Positions 24,041 through 37,403 of a DNA stretch of 64,000 nucleotides are shown in pieces. The notes under the pieces are model-generated. The model saw only the letters and a list, made by a program, of their open reading frames with translations. It was not told the DNA's origin and ran no database searches. The position numbers and the translations under genes were made by a program. Each line of letters starts with the position of its first letter. Within the stretch, counting starts at the first letter, position 1. Source of the stretch: Pteria penguin (lineage: Eukaryota > Mollusca > Bivalvia > Pterioida > Pteriidae); contig CM068585.1 of assembly GCA_035048485.1 (NCBI GenBank), positions 52,158,550-52,222,549 of the forward strand, read 5' to 3'.

Positions 24041-25252
24041 GGGGAGGGGGGACAACCCAAACAAAACAAACCCATGAGAGGCCTACTACAATACAAAGGC
24101 CTTTCTTACCGAGATTTATATAAACATTTATATTTCCAAATTAAAATGTATGTACATATATATTCCTGGTAAATATTACTGTTTCATAACTGTGTATTGA
24201 GATAGTGAAGGAAAAATTAATAAAAAATGTAAAAAAAAAAAGCTCCAGAACTATAAATTAGTGAATAAATAATTAATTGTTGAATAATAAATAAATAAAT
24301 GAATAAATAAATAAATATTATTTGAATGTGATCAGTACCTATAAATTTTATACGAAAAGCGAATTTAATACACCAGTACTGATAGCAAATCGACCACAAA
24401 GGAAATCGCTTGTCATTCATTTTAAACAACACAATGCATTCTATTCCAATTCTGTAGCAACATTTAAAGAGACTGCACCCATGTATTGTCATGTGACAAC
24501 CTTTAGGTTTAACAACACCCCCCCCCCCCCCCCACACACACTACTTTTTTCTCTAACAATAATTTTCACACAAAATTAAGATACCCTAATTTAACCCTTG
24601 TTCTTAATATAAAAGCCTAATATAACAAAGTTCAGCGGACAATAACTTTCTTTAACTGAAATAAAATTTTACGTGTTTATGTGTTGCTCTTTGATTCGAA
24701 AGACATACGCAAATTTTGTCCTATAAAACATTTTGAACAGTGATTAAATATTCACTAGATATTCAATGAAGTTGCTTGAAATAGCATCGAATAAGTTTCA
24801 ATATATCAGTGTAACAACGTATTTGCCTTTTGTTATATCACTACCTACTTAATCTACATGTAACTCTATACAATAAAATGATATTTTATCTATAAACAGC
24901 AACAACCTTTTAATGGGAGACTATCCCCCCCCCCCCCGCCTTCCTTTTCTTTCAAAACTTTCTAGATCCGCCTATGAACAGTATCTCCCTTATTACATAT
25001 TGTAACAATATATCCAGTAAAGGTCATGTATTGCAATAGCGAAAAAAGGGCGCTCGCACTGTTGACTGGGACATTGATGTCTTACATAAAAACCCCTGTC
25101 CTGTCAAAACTAGCAAAGTATTTGACCCTTATTTTCACAATGACATATAAATTCAAGTAAAGAGTGTCATATTTAGAGCAGATACCTGGATAGGCCCAAC
25201 TACCGGCTCCAAATCGTAAATTGTCGAGTAGGATGTTTAAATTATAGTATAT
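23801..25252. other. Simple repeats, no gene
   Basis: Holds a (GA)n run at 24005-24038, an (AATA)n-rich stretch at about 24250-24315, C runs at 24517-24532 and 24925-24938, and a truncated TCTAGATCCGCCTATGAACAG end like the CAGTGGCGGAT elements at 24961. No coding evidence. Confidence 0.6.
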
Positions 25253-25520
25253 TTAAAGTTGCACTAGCTGTCGTTTTCCGTATTAAAAACAAAGGCTGTG
25301 ATTTTTAACCCTGGACTCTTTCCTGAAATTGACCCTTTATACGAAATTACATTGTTATATTCGTTCGAAAAGTATCGGAAAAAATAATTAAAATGCAATT
25401 AAATACTTACGACCTACCCGCACAAAGTCGGTATTTTTTTTCTTCACTTGGCATGCCCAGTGTATCAATGACCTAGCCAACTAACGCGAGATCACGATAC
25501 TTTCAATAATAACAACAACA

Positions 25521-25694
25521 ATGGTGACGTACATAGAGCTATCGAAGATGAGACGTTCTCCATTAAAGACAGAATTCGAGGGCATCTGGGATGAAAAAGA
25601 CTGGGACGAAATATTGTTTAGAACAAGGATCACATAAGAGTTGCATTGGAGCAATGGGAAGCTGTGAGAGTTGTCAAATTGCAGAAAATACTTG
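25521..25694 (+). pseudogene. Degenerate first-exon-like segment in transposon copy A
   Basis: An ATG after AACAACAACA opens about 38 codons and stops, but another frame reads HIRVALEQWEAVRVVKLQK up to CTTG before GTGAGT, which looks like coding remains. In copy B the ATG is ATT and the donor is lost. Confidence 0.35.
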
Positions 25695-26436
25695 GTGAGT
25701 GTTTACATTTTTCCACACCACGTGGAAATGTCTTTACATTGATTACTTACACCTTTGCATTATGAAAACTGTTCAATAATTACTGTCATTATATAAGGTA
25801 GTCTTTGATATCTAATTGTTCATGATAATGTGCAAAGTGGACGACATAATGAAAATATATGCTTCTTGTAGGTTGTATATAGGGAAAATTCAAGTTGGGG
25901 CTCCAAAAAGGGACCATGTAACTATTTTATAGAAAGTATTTCGTTTATTTATACTTCTTTTAATAATGAAAAACCTTGAAAAGAATCGTTCTATAGTCTC
26001 TGTTTACATTAAAATCATTCGAATCGTATTCATAGATATTATCTTTGGTCACATGTATATATTATATATATGTACTCTTAGCCAGGACACTTCAAGTTCA
26101 GCAGTTGAGCATGCTTAAAACATTAATTTTGTAGCCTTTTTTATTCCATTATCTTTAAAATAAATTTTGCACACCTAGTAGCTAGGGCCTGTTGGGTTTG
26201 TACATGAATAATGTAGATCTATATATTTATAGATGCATAATGTATCATTGTATGTAACACTGTTGCATGCATGTTTCTGTCATCATATCCTTCAAATTTG
26301 ATAATGATTTATGGTGAACATTAATGACTGTGTGGGAATTTGAACTGCAACAATGAACAATTATCTTGGATAGATATATCTGTATTGACATGTATTTTTC
26401 CCATGCCAACAATTAATTGAAAACCTCACATACTGG

Positions 26437-26612
26437 GGCAGACTTGGTGTAGTGGTTAAGCGCTTGGCTTGCGTGCCGATGATACGGGTTCGATTCCCGG
26501 GTTGCGCCACTATGTTTAAGAGGTTGGTAACCTCCTGCTTCTATGTCGCGATATAACTGAAATATTGTTGAAAGCGACATAAAAAAATCAACCAACCAAC
26601 CAACCTCACATA
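26437..26612 (+). mobile_element. tRNA-headed SINE with AACC tail
   Basis: Box A-like TGGTGTAGTGGTTAAGCGC and box B-like CGGGTTCGATTCCCG, 34 bases apart, then a conserved-looking body ending ATAACTGAAATATTGTTGAAAG with CGACATAAAAAA and a CCAACCAACCAACC tail. The tRNA-related region resembles a GTGGTTAAGCG-type tRNA. It is inserted inside transposon copy A. Confidence 0.75.
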
Positions 26613-26960
26613 CTCAAATCCACCTCAAAACAAAGATATATTGTTTACTTATGAGAGATGGCTGAACTTCAGTTAATAGGCAAGGTCAAATGTAATAGAC
26701 ATTCTTGGATTCAAACTTAGGTCCCATGGCTACAATGTACCTAGGATTGACTCTATCAGTTGTATACAGTTTAATATTTAAAATGTAAAACATTCAATCT
26801 GTTAGGCAAATGAAACTAATTTGATGGTGAATTGTATAAAGAGGGTATACTACATAAAAAAATAAATATAATATCTTGTAGAATTGTGATATGATTGAGC
26901 CAAGGAGGATTCTTGAGGTTTTCTTGTCACATATACACATGCATGTATTTGTTATTTTAG

Positions 26961-27085
26961 GGCACCATGAATAACATAATCAATGTTAATGTCCAAAAGA
27001 ACTTAAAGAAGATGAGCCATTCAGGCGGCCATCTCTATGACTCATTGTTTGTTAAAAGGAATCAAAAGCATCATGCATCATTCAG
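26961..27085 (+). pseudogene. Exon-like segment in transposon copy A
   Basis: Acceptor GTTATTTTAG and donor CAG before GTAATT enclose 125 bases; one frame is open (KKMSHSGGHLYDSLFVKRNQ). The family is not recognised. Later exon-like pieces at about 28260-28350 and 30808-30915 contain stops. Confidence 0.35.
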
Positions 27086-27448
27086 GTAATTTTAACAATT
27101 TGCTTTTCCAAAAAATTAGTATGTGTTTTATTACATTTTATATTATAAAAGGTGCCTTTTTGAAATACTTGTCTTAGTTATAAATTATATGATATGGAAA
27201 AAACTATCCAGGGTAACATACATGTATATATATAATGTAACATGTTTTTATTGAGTCCAAAAGGTTGAAATTTGAGTCATATTATGGATTGACTACTGAA
27301 AATATCATTTTACTGTCCTTAAGACATGTCAAATGAAACAGTTAAATTTATTAGAGATAATACAAATGGTAGCAACATATGCAATACACACATGTATGGG
27401 AAATCCTTCCATGCAAATAGGTAAGATATCTAGTAGTGTTTCTTATTA

Positions 27449-28003
27449 TACCCCCCGCAAACAAAGGAATCACCTTGTCTGTCTGTCCATCTGTCCAGAA
27501 AACTTTAACCTTGACCATAAATTTTAACCAAATTAGAGACTGCATAGGTATTCATACTACATATATATATTCCTTATGGCAAGACCTTTCTTTTGGTGCC
27601 AAAGCTTTTGACCTTGTGACCTTGGCCTTGACATTTGACTTACTTTTTAAAAACTTTAACGTTAGCCATAATTAAAAGGAGATGGGACTTTTATACTACA
27701 CATGTGTAATCCTTGTGGCAAGACCTTTCTGTCGATACCAACATTTTACAGTACTGTAAATCTGCAACTTTTCACGAAACTTTATCTTCGCAAGATTGCT
27801 GCCCCTGATATATTTGTGAATTGAAACTTTACCATGTATCTGATGTGTCTGCTTTGAATTGTAAATAGTAGATCTTTTATATTGCGCATGAGATTCCTCA
27901 TGAACAGATCTTTCATTTGAAACCATTATTTTTGTCCTTGGTCTATGCCCTATTTTGAATTTTTGTGCCGCGGGGGTATTTGTCCCTTTAGGACAGTTCT
28001 AGT
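27449..28003. repeat. Bivalve-type repeat with ATACCCCCGCA ends
   Basis: Begins TATACCCCCCGCAAACAAAG and CTGTCTGTCCATCTGTCC; ends GCCGCGGGGGTATTTGTCC, an inverted match. The body contains GACCTTGTGACCTTGGCCTTG and two copies of a GGCAAGACCTTTCT segment. Frames across it are not genes. Confidence 0.65.
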
Positions 28004-31000
28004 TTTAATAGTAATCAAATATAGAAATACTACTTACAGTAACTAGAAAATTTCAAATTCAAGTTTTGAAAGGCATGGTCCAGCCTGCATGGGTTAACTC
28101 CCTTGTAAGCTTGTTCATATCAAATATGATTTCTTTAATTATGTGCAAATTGGTATTTTGCTTTGAAGGAATAATACTATGTGCATTGAATTGTATCAAT
28201 AACTTTCCCATAAAATTGTGATTGAATAATCTTATAGAAAGTTTTTCTATTTTTATGCAGATCTGACAAAGTCTATAATATCAAGCATCATTGAAACAAC
28301 TCAGTTCTTGACATAGCACAGATGAAGATACAGTCTGACTTTAAACCTAGTGAGTATTAATAATAATTAATTACATTTCCAACTAACAGCATGTTGTGGG
28401 TACATGTATATAGGAATCATTCTATCCTTATCTCTGTCTGTCCATCCAAGTTTGTCCAGATCATAAAATCTATATGCTTTTGATGTGGTTGCTATTTCAT
28501 ACAAGTGTTACACATGATACAATGGTGTGTTCTGACTCGAACCAAGGTCATATTACTCCGAAGTTCAGGTACACTGACACACTAAGACATAACATAATTT
28601 CAAATCTGTTTCATATTTCTGTCAATTGTTACCTGTGGCACAAAGGTGTGTAATGTATGACCTAGAAAAGGTTATATTTGCAAGGTCAAATTCCTAGTAA
28701 GCCCATAACCATGTGTTTTTGTTTTCTACAAGAACTTTTCTAGTTCTACTTATACATAAAACAGTTCCCATACTGGTCTAACATACACTAAATTAAATTG
28801 AGTACTAGTAATATAAATACACATGTGGAAATCAGTCATTATATTGCCAAGTTTTGCTTTCACTGACCACTTTTAGTTAATTTAGTTACACAGTTAGCAA
28901 TTTATAAATAGAAATTTAACATGTATAATTTAGATACCACTAATGATAACAGATGGAATGAAATGAATTACATGTATACATTTCATATTTAATTTTATAA
29001 TTATCTGACCTTCAGAAACCTCCAGTTTTATAAAACAAAGATTAGGCTAAAAGTGGATAGTAGTCAAGAAAAAAGGAGTTCCATAACATGCCCATATGAC
29101 TAAAGTACACATTCTAGGTGTATTTGGAAGACAACTTCAGTGTATATAATATACAGAGGGAAATTATTTTCTTTGCTGTAGTATCCGTGCTACTGAGCTA
29201 AATAAGGACCGGAAAAGTCAAAGTGCATAACCAAAACTTTAGCCTCTTCAGATGTCAATTTGTCAAATACCAGCATTATTAAGAAAAGGCAACATGTGCT
29301 GAGAAAGTGTAATTTTAATTTTTACTTCTTATAAAAGAACACAGGTCAATGAGAAAATTGAAACAATCTATTTCAATAAGTAGATATATATAAAAATGAT
29401 ATGAGTAGAATTGCATTTACAAAATATTTCTTAATTGTATAAAGACATCTATATATAAATATGTATATAAATGAATACAAGTATTACATCATTTAAACAT
29501 TAAAGATATAATTAACTTTTTCTTTTATATTACATATGGGACCATGGATACATATGTAAATGATTTAGCTTGCAATTAATGTGAGTAATACCAGTTTCAG
29601 CCTAGACACTGCTATTATGTTCGAGGTTAAAGGGGTAACCTTCTGTTACCATATTTCAGTATGACTTGTATTGGGTGAAATTAAAACACAGATAAGCCAT
29701 GACTTCAGATTTCTGTTAATATTACTTTGGAAAGATTAATCTCTTAACCAAATAAGTTTTAAACATCTTAAATGTCAGGTAGAGCAAGGCCTTCTGAAGA
29801 GGTTTCCGAAGAAGGGTACAATATTGCCCTTTACTTCTTCTACAGCTCATCACATTAAAAGTTGGTCAGTCAAAACACCTTTAGTATATGGGATCACAAG
29901 TACTATCTCTTTACCCAATGCCTTTAAAATCCAACCTTTTATTTTGTGTATAACTTGCATAACACAATAGGTTTACCTATGCGACAAAGATGAAACATTA
30001 TGAAATAACATATATACAATGGCTATGAAAGTTTTAGAACAATTCTGACAGCTAGCAGTTTCTGCCTGGCAGACTAATAGATTTCTGGACATGGGTGTAG
30101 GTCTCCATCTTGACCTTTATGTGCTTGGTATGTTAATATTTGATACATCTTTCATGAGGGCTATAGAAACTTCCTTTTTTCATCTGCTGTCATTTCTGCA
30201 AAATTATCAATATATTGATGTGCAATTACAAGAAGACATGCAGTTAACGAAACAAACATGATTAGTAATTTTATAGGCTTTCATTATTAATGTTTTATAA
30301 TCTTTTGTAAAAATTGATAGTAAATAACATATATAATATGCAATGTAAATAACTTTTCAGAATGTGATGCCCTTGACCTTTTCTACAATAACACATTTAA
30401 ATTCTGTAAAGTAGCATATTAAAGGTCAGGGTCATATATATCATATTATCTGTTGTAATTGCTAAATGACCTGAACCACTTTCTTTCCCTGTTTTACTAT
30501 GACTGCTCGGTATCTTTTATCTTCCATAGGTACAAAGTAAGTTTCTAATCTGCTATGCTGCTATCCTATGATGGAAATTTGTATTACATTATTCATTCCT
30601 AGCTGCCTTGATCTAGGATCAAACCTGGATTTGATAAAAGTAAAAGCTATAGTGTGTTTCAAGCAGGACTGTAACCTATTTTGTCACTGAGGTTACATGT
30701 GTATTTATAAATACTATGATAATATAGATGTTATCAAATAGAAATACAATACACATTTACATGTAAAGTATAATACTGACACTTGTAACATGTTTTAATT
30801 GTCTTTAGTAATAAACACAGTGCGATGATGCTCAGCAAATGCAGTCCTTAGCTTCAATGGAAGAAGAACTCACTGGAACACATTTTCACATCTCAGATAT
30901 TTTCAAAAAAGGATAGGAGCAGTTTTAAAAGTTCTCCATCAATTTGCCTATGACTCACTTTTATCGTACAGAAAGACACTTTTCTTAAAAGACAGCATTA

Positions 31001-31390
31001 TGAAGGGCGGCATTCAAATTTTACTTTCACATAACTTCATGTAGATCTACAGAAATGATGAGATATTTTCCAATAAAAATGATATTCTCTCATAATAGAA
31101 TAACATATGGAGGTTGAATTGGTGTTTTTCCAAGAAACATCAGAAAACATTTTATTTCCTTCAGCATTATATATTCAAAGCAGTACGAAAGGTATGGATA
31201 AGAATAATGAAATTGTTGGAGAAAGAAAAAAAAAGGGGGGGTATGGAATTAGACATTTGGACATATGAGTAAATGTTGTCTTCAGGGCAAATAAATTTGT
31301 GATCAGAATCTACTACAATGTACTATAAATAACTATAAATGTTACAAATAAAATGCTTATAAGTGTAGACAACGAACGGGAACAGAAGTG
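28004..31390. other. Interior of transposon copy A, no intact gene
   Basis: AT-rich with scattered exon-like borders. A GT/G run at 31391-31434 is a microsatellite. I see no frame longer than about 70 codons with coding character. Confidence 0.45.
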
Positions 31391-32101
31391 TGTGTGTCTG
31401 TTGTGTGTGTGTGTGGGGGGGGGGGGGGGGGGGGTAAATCTCTTAAAATACTATTCCTTTTTTTGTCTTGTTCCTCCAAGGGGTAAATTACAATTTATTT
31501 TAGTTTTAACTAGGCTGTTATATATACATGTACTTCACTTTGTAGTGGTAACGTTATGATCAAAATATAATATTGTCATAGTACTGTAAAAAAAAAATTC
31601 TTTATGAGCCCATTTTGGGGGCCCCTGGATGAAACCACGTTGGACAACTACTGTGACATAAATCTTTAAAATATTCATTGTATAAAGTCAAATTACTTAT
31701 GACAGTATTACTTACCATCTTTTTCTGTGCCTTTGTGTAGTAAGTGTGTACTTACACATCTAAAAGTGTCTATAGAGTTTGATAAAACACGTTTTACGAA
31801 GTTATACTCACCGTTACACTCAAGTCCTTTGTTTTTGTCACGTGATATGCTGACCCGATCTACATGCATGTCAAATGTTGAGTAATGGTGAGGGTAACGG
31901 ACATTTCTCAATTTTTCCGGTTCTCATAAACGCGTTAAAGTCGTCAACAGAGCCGACTTTCGATTTAGTGTAACTGTATTTTGTAGTTTTATCGTATTTA
32001 GTTTCAGATAAGTAAAGGATACATAACATTTATGAAATACCAATTCCGACAGCTAGTGCAACTATAAAGCGAGACCATACAACCCCCCCCCCCCTTTTCT
32101 C

Positions 32102-32107
32102 TCTCTC

Positions 32108-32168
<61 letters not shown>
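32102..32168. repeat. (TA)n microsatellite between the inverted transposon copies
   Basis: Pure (TA)n preceded by a C run and CTCTCTCTCCC. It lies close to the axis of symmetry between copies A and B. Confidence 0.95.
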
Positions 32169-32172
<4 letters not shown>

Positions 32173-32400
32173 CTTCATAAGAAAGTAACGGCACACGCAT
32201 GGAGTCAGTGAAGTTGCGTTATTATGTAATAAACATCCGGTTGTTTGACCCCGTAAATATCGCCCGTGATCTCATATAGTATGTTACCTCTCATGATGTA
32301 AATTGGGAATCGTAATTAGCAGTACCTCCGTATGTATGAGGGGACAGAATATATTTAGTAACAGGTTGAAACTTATCCAGTTGATACATTTCAATGTTAA

Positions 32401-33521
32401 AGTTGCATTAGCTGTCAAAATTGGTATAACAAGAATGTTATGTTTCATTTAATTATCTGAAATTACATACAATCAAACTACAAAACAAAGTTATACGACA
32501 TCGAAAGTTAACCCTTTTGACAACATTGGCACGTTTTTAGACACCGGAAAAATTGAGAAATGTCCGTTACATTCACCATTTACACAACATTTGACACGTA
32601 TGTAGATCGGGTCAGAAATTCACGTGATTAAAAGCAATGTACATGTACTAAAGTGTGTCGCTGAGTATATCTTAAGAACATGTTTTATCTAGCTTTGCAA
32701 ATTCAAAGATATATAGGCGCATACTAAATGCACAAAAGAAAAGAAAAAATGTCATTAGTAATACTGTCAATAGTAATTTGGCTATACACAACGAACATTT
32801 TAAAGCTTTATGTCACTTTAGTAGTCCCACATGATTTGATCAAGGGTCCCCAGAAAGGGACTCTTAAAACAATTTCTTTTAAAGAATTTTACAAAATGCA
32901 TTTACGTTTCTTTCATGTCGTCCACTTTACACATTATCATAAACAATTAATTTTAAGAGATTACCTTACCTAATGACAGTAAATATCGGACCGCTTTCAT
33001 ATTACAAACACGCAAGTAATCAATGCAATGGAATGTCTCTTGCTGACGTGGTATTGAAAAATGTAAACATTAAAGACTCGTGCGAAGTATTTTGTGTAAA
33101 TTGACAACTCTCCCCCGTTCCCATCGCTTTAGTGGAACTTCTATGTTGTTCTTATTCTAAAAATGTTTCGTCACAGACTTTTTTCATCCATGATGTTATC
33201 GAATTTTGTCTTTAATCGAGGACGTCTCATCTCCGATAGCTTTGTCTACGTCACCAATGTTGTTGTTATTAGTGAAAGTTTCCTAATCTCACGTTAGTTG
33301 GCTAGGTCATTGATACACTGAGCATGCCAGGTGAAGAAAAAAATTACCGACTTTGTGCGGGTAGGTCGTAATTATTTAATTACATTTTAATGATTTTTTC
33401 CACTACTAACCGAACTTATGTATCTTTGTATTTTCGTATAAAGGCTTAACTTCAGGAAAGAGTCCAGGGTTAAAAGTTACAGCTTTCGTTTTTAATACGG
33501 AAAATGACAGCTAGTGCAACT
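32401..33521 (-). mobile_element. TTAA-flanked DNA transposon, copy B, 1.1 kb, inverted
   Basis: Begins AGTTGCATTAGCTGTC after TTAA (32397-32400) and ends with the complement of AGTTGCACTAGCTGTC before TCAA (33522-33525). Segment 32401-32740 is the inverted counterpart of 31700-32063, and 32917-33521 the inverted counterpart of 25257-25842, so this is copy A turned round without about 5.7 kb of interior. Overall similarity is moderate with many indels, so the duplication is not recent. Confidence 0.7.
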
Positions 33522-34884
33522 TCAATTTTGTGTTAATGGTAAAATTAAAGTGTCATTTTAAGTGTGACTTATAAAGTTTAGGACAAAAATGATTTTCAAT
33601 CTTCAAAAGTGAAACTTTTTGTTTTACACACGATCATTTATTTATTTTTATATCATAAACTAAACTACATCAATTATTTAAGTTCGATTTTTTCCGCATT
33701 TCCTCTGATAATAGCAATATTATGGAACACATGCGACATGTGCGATTTGTAAAGCTGTGATATAAATTGCTATTCTGTTTCATTAAATTACATACGTATT
33801 AAATAAGTAGCTGCCTGTAGCGAGAAGGAAATACGCAAACCCAAAGTCATGCTCGTTCACTCAAGTTGGACACTGTTAAAAAAAGGGTGGGGGATGGGGT
33901 GTTGGTAGAATTAAATTAACGCAACTTCACAGCGTTTTATCGGTGAATGGAATATTGATTTATTAACATTAATCATAAATGCTTTTAAACTCGAAAGGGA
34001 GTGAGGACTGGCCTTAAAGTCGCAACATAACAATGAATATTTGGGTAGAGTCTCTACATAGATTGCAAAAGATGTGAAATAAACATCAATCATTAGGTGT
34101 TATTAAAATGATTGATAGGGGTATATAGAAATTATTATTTCTTTCCTGTATTTATTTATCTATTTACAATTATAACACTGCGATTTCCGTAAACTTCGTC
34201 CAGCGATTTTGTAAAATCTTATTTTCATTTAATTTATTTTGATCCATTATTTCGTATGGAAAAGTTTAATTGATGTTATTGTAAATAAATAAATAAAAAA
34301 ATTTATAATTAAATAAATAGACAAATAATAAATAAATAAGAAAATAAATAAATAAATGAAGTCCGCCGAGGAAAGCCGCTGGCCGAAATGTACTGAAAAA
34401 TAGTGTTTTATTATAAATAAATAAATAAGTAAATAAATAAATACATAAATTTAAATCTGTCTTGTTCTATATATTATACTTATTTTCCCCTCCCTTAATG
34501 CACCTCTATGACACAGCGATGTTAAGCAACATGCAACTGCTGTAGTTAGATCGTACATGTAGTTTGTTCGTTCGTTTGTTCATTTCGTTCTTCTTTCTTT
34601 CTTTAAGTCGATCAGTAAAACAAGTGACATCGCGCTGGAAAGTCCTGTGTCAATAAATTGTTTTTGCTAAGTACGTAAATCATGTGATTTATTACACTGC
34701 ATATGTAAAGATCATCTTATAGACGTAAGTCCAGAGATATGTGTATATATGTCTCTGCGTAAGTCAGAATATGAACAAAAATGAGAAATGATAAAAAATG
34801 AGATTTTTTTTTCTAATTCCCCGCTTATAAATTCATCACATTTAATACATACCCGGTATTAATAGATAACAACGAACCATTTTA
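33522..34884. other. No gene; (AATA)n tracts
   Basis: AAATAAATAAATA-type runs lie at about 34285-34360 and 34415-34455, with a small GC-rich hairpin-prone segment (GTCCGCCGAGGAAAGCCGCTG) between them. No exon seen. Confidence 0.5.
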
Positions 34885-35190
34885 AGGGCTTGTATTACAG
34901 AAGGGACTGTATAGAAGTACGCGAGACCGCAATCGCACGGCCGGAGGGCATCGCAGTAGGTATCAGTGTTTTTCAGACTTTTGCAGAGTTATTTCAGTAG
35001 AGTCAGAGTTTTTCAGGGTCGTCAGTGTTTTGCGGAGTTTTTCAGGGTAGACTTCAGAGTTTTTCAATGTTTATCAGGACCGTCAGAGTTTTTCAGGCAG
35101 ACTTCAGTGTTTGTCGGAGTTTTTCTGGGTGTTGCAGAGTTTTGCAGTGAAAAATGGGATTCTCAGGGGTTATTGGACCATATAGTGAAA
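34885..35190. repeat. CAGAGTTTTTCAGG-rich repeat (right, inverted partner of 23556-23800)
   Basis: AGGGCTTGTATTACAGAAGGGAC is followed by about 12 imperfect copies of CAGAGTTTTTCAGG-like units and ends AAAAATGGGATTCTCAGGG. The 78-codon frame over it is a repeat artefact. Confidence 0.75.
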
Positions 35191-35376
35191 AGATATGTTT
35201 AACACAGTGTATACTGTACGTAGTTCTCAGAGTGTACCTATAGATGCTCATGGTCGCCTTTCAATAGATACAGTAAAACATGGCAACAATCAATGATATC
35301 ATGTCAAACAACATGATAGAACGTAAATATTTTCATTTTTGTTTATGTGCATATAAAATGAATATATGTAATGTTA

Positions 35377-35380
<4 letters not shown>

Positions 35381-35464
<84 letters not shown>
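35381..35464. repeat. (TA)n microsatellite
   Basis: About 84 bases of pure TA. The peptide frame crossing it is an artefact. From 35465 to 36180 only AT-rich DNA and a short C/A run (35736-35755) were seen. Confidence 0.97.
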
Positions 35465-35466
<2 letters not shown>

Positions 35467-36186
35467 ACAAATTTTACCATTCATTCTTAAGTAGAACTGA
35501 AATCGTATGGAGACATTACTAAAAACACTGTATAATACATAGAGTATTGATAAAATGTAAGAAAAAACAAAAACAAATCTAACGGATATGAAATAAAAAC
35601 ATGTCATCTTGCGGGCTTTTCCGGCTTTGGTTTAGTTCTTATTGGTCTGATAAAATCCATTATGCAAGACAAGTAGAAAATAAAATTGATCACAAAATAA
35701 GTAATATAAATGCTATTATAAAAGCAAAACTAACGCCCCCCCCCCAAAAAAAAAACCGCATTGTATGACGTCATCATTGAGATAAAAAAAAATCATAGAG
35801 TCAAAATAGATATACGGATTGGTATGACGTATCTCTGATATTGAAAATAATCTTACCACAAAAAAGTTGATGCATTGGTACAAAATCAGTAATGTACATC
35901 ACCCCATATACTACCAACACCTCATTATTGTGGTAGAAAAAGATTCCTATGACGTCATCACAATCATAATTTACAAATACCAGCCAGATGTCTCTATTAC
36001 CTTCTCGGTATCCTAGATAACCTTGGGCATTTCCTAAGGTAGATATACTCCGATTAAATGCTTAGAACATCCTGATAAATGCTTCTTGAAAACTAAGCCT
36101 CAAACTATTCAATGAATTCTATACTTCACACTATTCAATGATTCCTATGCATGGAACTATTATATGAATCAAACTGTTATAAGAAT

Positions 36187-36401
36187 TTAGAGATTGGTTC
36201 TTTTTGGTGCTGCTACAAGTTCTACGGTGATGAACATGTATAAGCACATCACCACGATGCAGATGACAGCCATGATCGTCATTTTTGACATACATAGGTG
36301 TGAAGCGTTACTAACTACGATGGCGGCACCAAGTACTTGGAGTGTACGCGATGCTGCAAACGCCTCATCCAATTTGTCAGGAAACAAAGCACCTAGAATA
36401 C
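36187..36401 (-). CDS. UNC93-like membrane protein, last exon
   Basis: The acceptor CAATTTCTGTAG leads into GILGALFPDKLDEAFAASRT and then LQVLGAAIVVSNASHLCMSK, a hydrophobic segment MTIMAVICIVVMCLYMFITV and EL before a short tail and TAA. The order (LF, then EAFA, LG, a membrane segment, LC, K, membrane segment ending in VE) matches my memory of the C-terminus of UNC93A-like major-facilitator proteins, a multi-pass family of the plasma and intracellular membranes. The exon is 215 nt. Upstream exons on the minus strand (above 36.5 kb) were not found with confidence and may lie beyond the repeats. Confidence 0.55.
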
Positions 36402-36531
36402 CTACAGAAATTGATAACAATAGCAAAGGCTGATTTTTACTCAATAGTTTTTCCAAACATAATTATGTTCCTATAGAGTCTTGTTTTCATTGCACAGTTT
36501 TTCATACCTAAAAATGCATATCTTTTTATTC

Positions 36532-36683
36532 AGTGGCGGATTTAGAGGGGAGCGACTCTGTGCTCTCTTTTCGCAACATATTTACAAGTAAAAATCCAGA
36601 TTTGGCACTCAAAATGGCTGAGTAGTTTGGCTAAGACACATCTGCCCCCCCCCCTTTTCGGAAATCCTGGATCCACCACTGTA
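36532..36683. mobile_element. Short TIR element, CAGTGGCGGAT family (copy 2)
   Basis: CAGTGGCGGATTTAGAGGGG at the start and CCTGGATCCACCACTG at the end form inverted termini. The interior matches copy 1 at 21111-21252. No coding content. From here to 37403 nothing else was recognised. Confidence 0.8.
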
Positions 36684-37403
36684 TATATACCATAAATGAA
36701 TAAATATTTGAAAAAAAAAAATACATGAATATAAAATAATACACAAAGTCTCTGGAACAATATTATATACGTCCCTGCTTTCACCTACAATGTTTCTCAG
36801 AGCTGCTCTTCAAGTGTCTGACATTCTGTATGATCAAATTCCCGAAAAATATATATACATGTATATATATAAACTAAAAAATTCATTTGATGAAAATAAA
36901 AAAGTAAATAATTCAACAAATTAGTGATTTCGAGTGTTTCTTGTTGATTTATATATTTATTTATTTATTAAACACTCCTCTTCAAGTGACTTATCATCAT
37001 TGTTCTGATAGATGAATAACTTGAATTTACTTAAACTGATGAATACAAAAAAAATATATCCTGCCACGTCAAATAATGTAAAAAAATATTAGAATAAGAC
37101 ATGTCATAGTTTAAACTGGGTCTGGAGCCATAAACTGAGATATATTCTTCTGTTCAACAATAAATTAATAACTGAGTTTGGATTTTGTTGAGTTTTATTC
37201 TATCGATAAATAGAAATAAACCATTCTACATGACAATTTATTTGAACTTACGAGTCACTCAACAATCTAAACTCAATATTCAGATTCCTTCTCACCGTGC
37301 TCTTTTGGTAAAATTGGCTGACGTGATAGAATGTGCAGCCCATAATTCTAAGCCAATTTAGAAGCCGGGAGGGGGACGTGCTACCTTTTTTGCCACAACC
37401 TTA

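Larger units (their letters stand above)
25257..32063 (+). mobile_element. TTAA-flanked DNA transposon, copy A, 6.8 kb
   Basis: Ends are AGTTGCACTAGCTGTC (25257-25272) and its complement at 32048-32063, flanked by TTAA on the left and ATAA on the right. The first ~600 bases match the last ~600 of copy B inverted; the last ~370 bases match the start of copy B inverted. The interior holds exon-like pieces (25521-25694, 26961-27085), a SINE and another repeat. A TTAA target is typical of piggyBac and Kolobok elements. No transposase domain could be recognised, so the class is inferred from the ends only. Coding pieces contain stops, so it looks dead. Confidence 0.65.

Noticed and set aside
36542..36784. 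80-codon minus-strand frame
   Set aside because: It translates the CAGTGGCGGAT element (PGFPKRGGG from its C run), so it is a repeat artefact.
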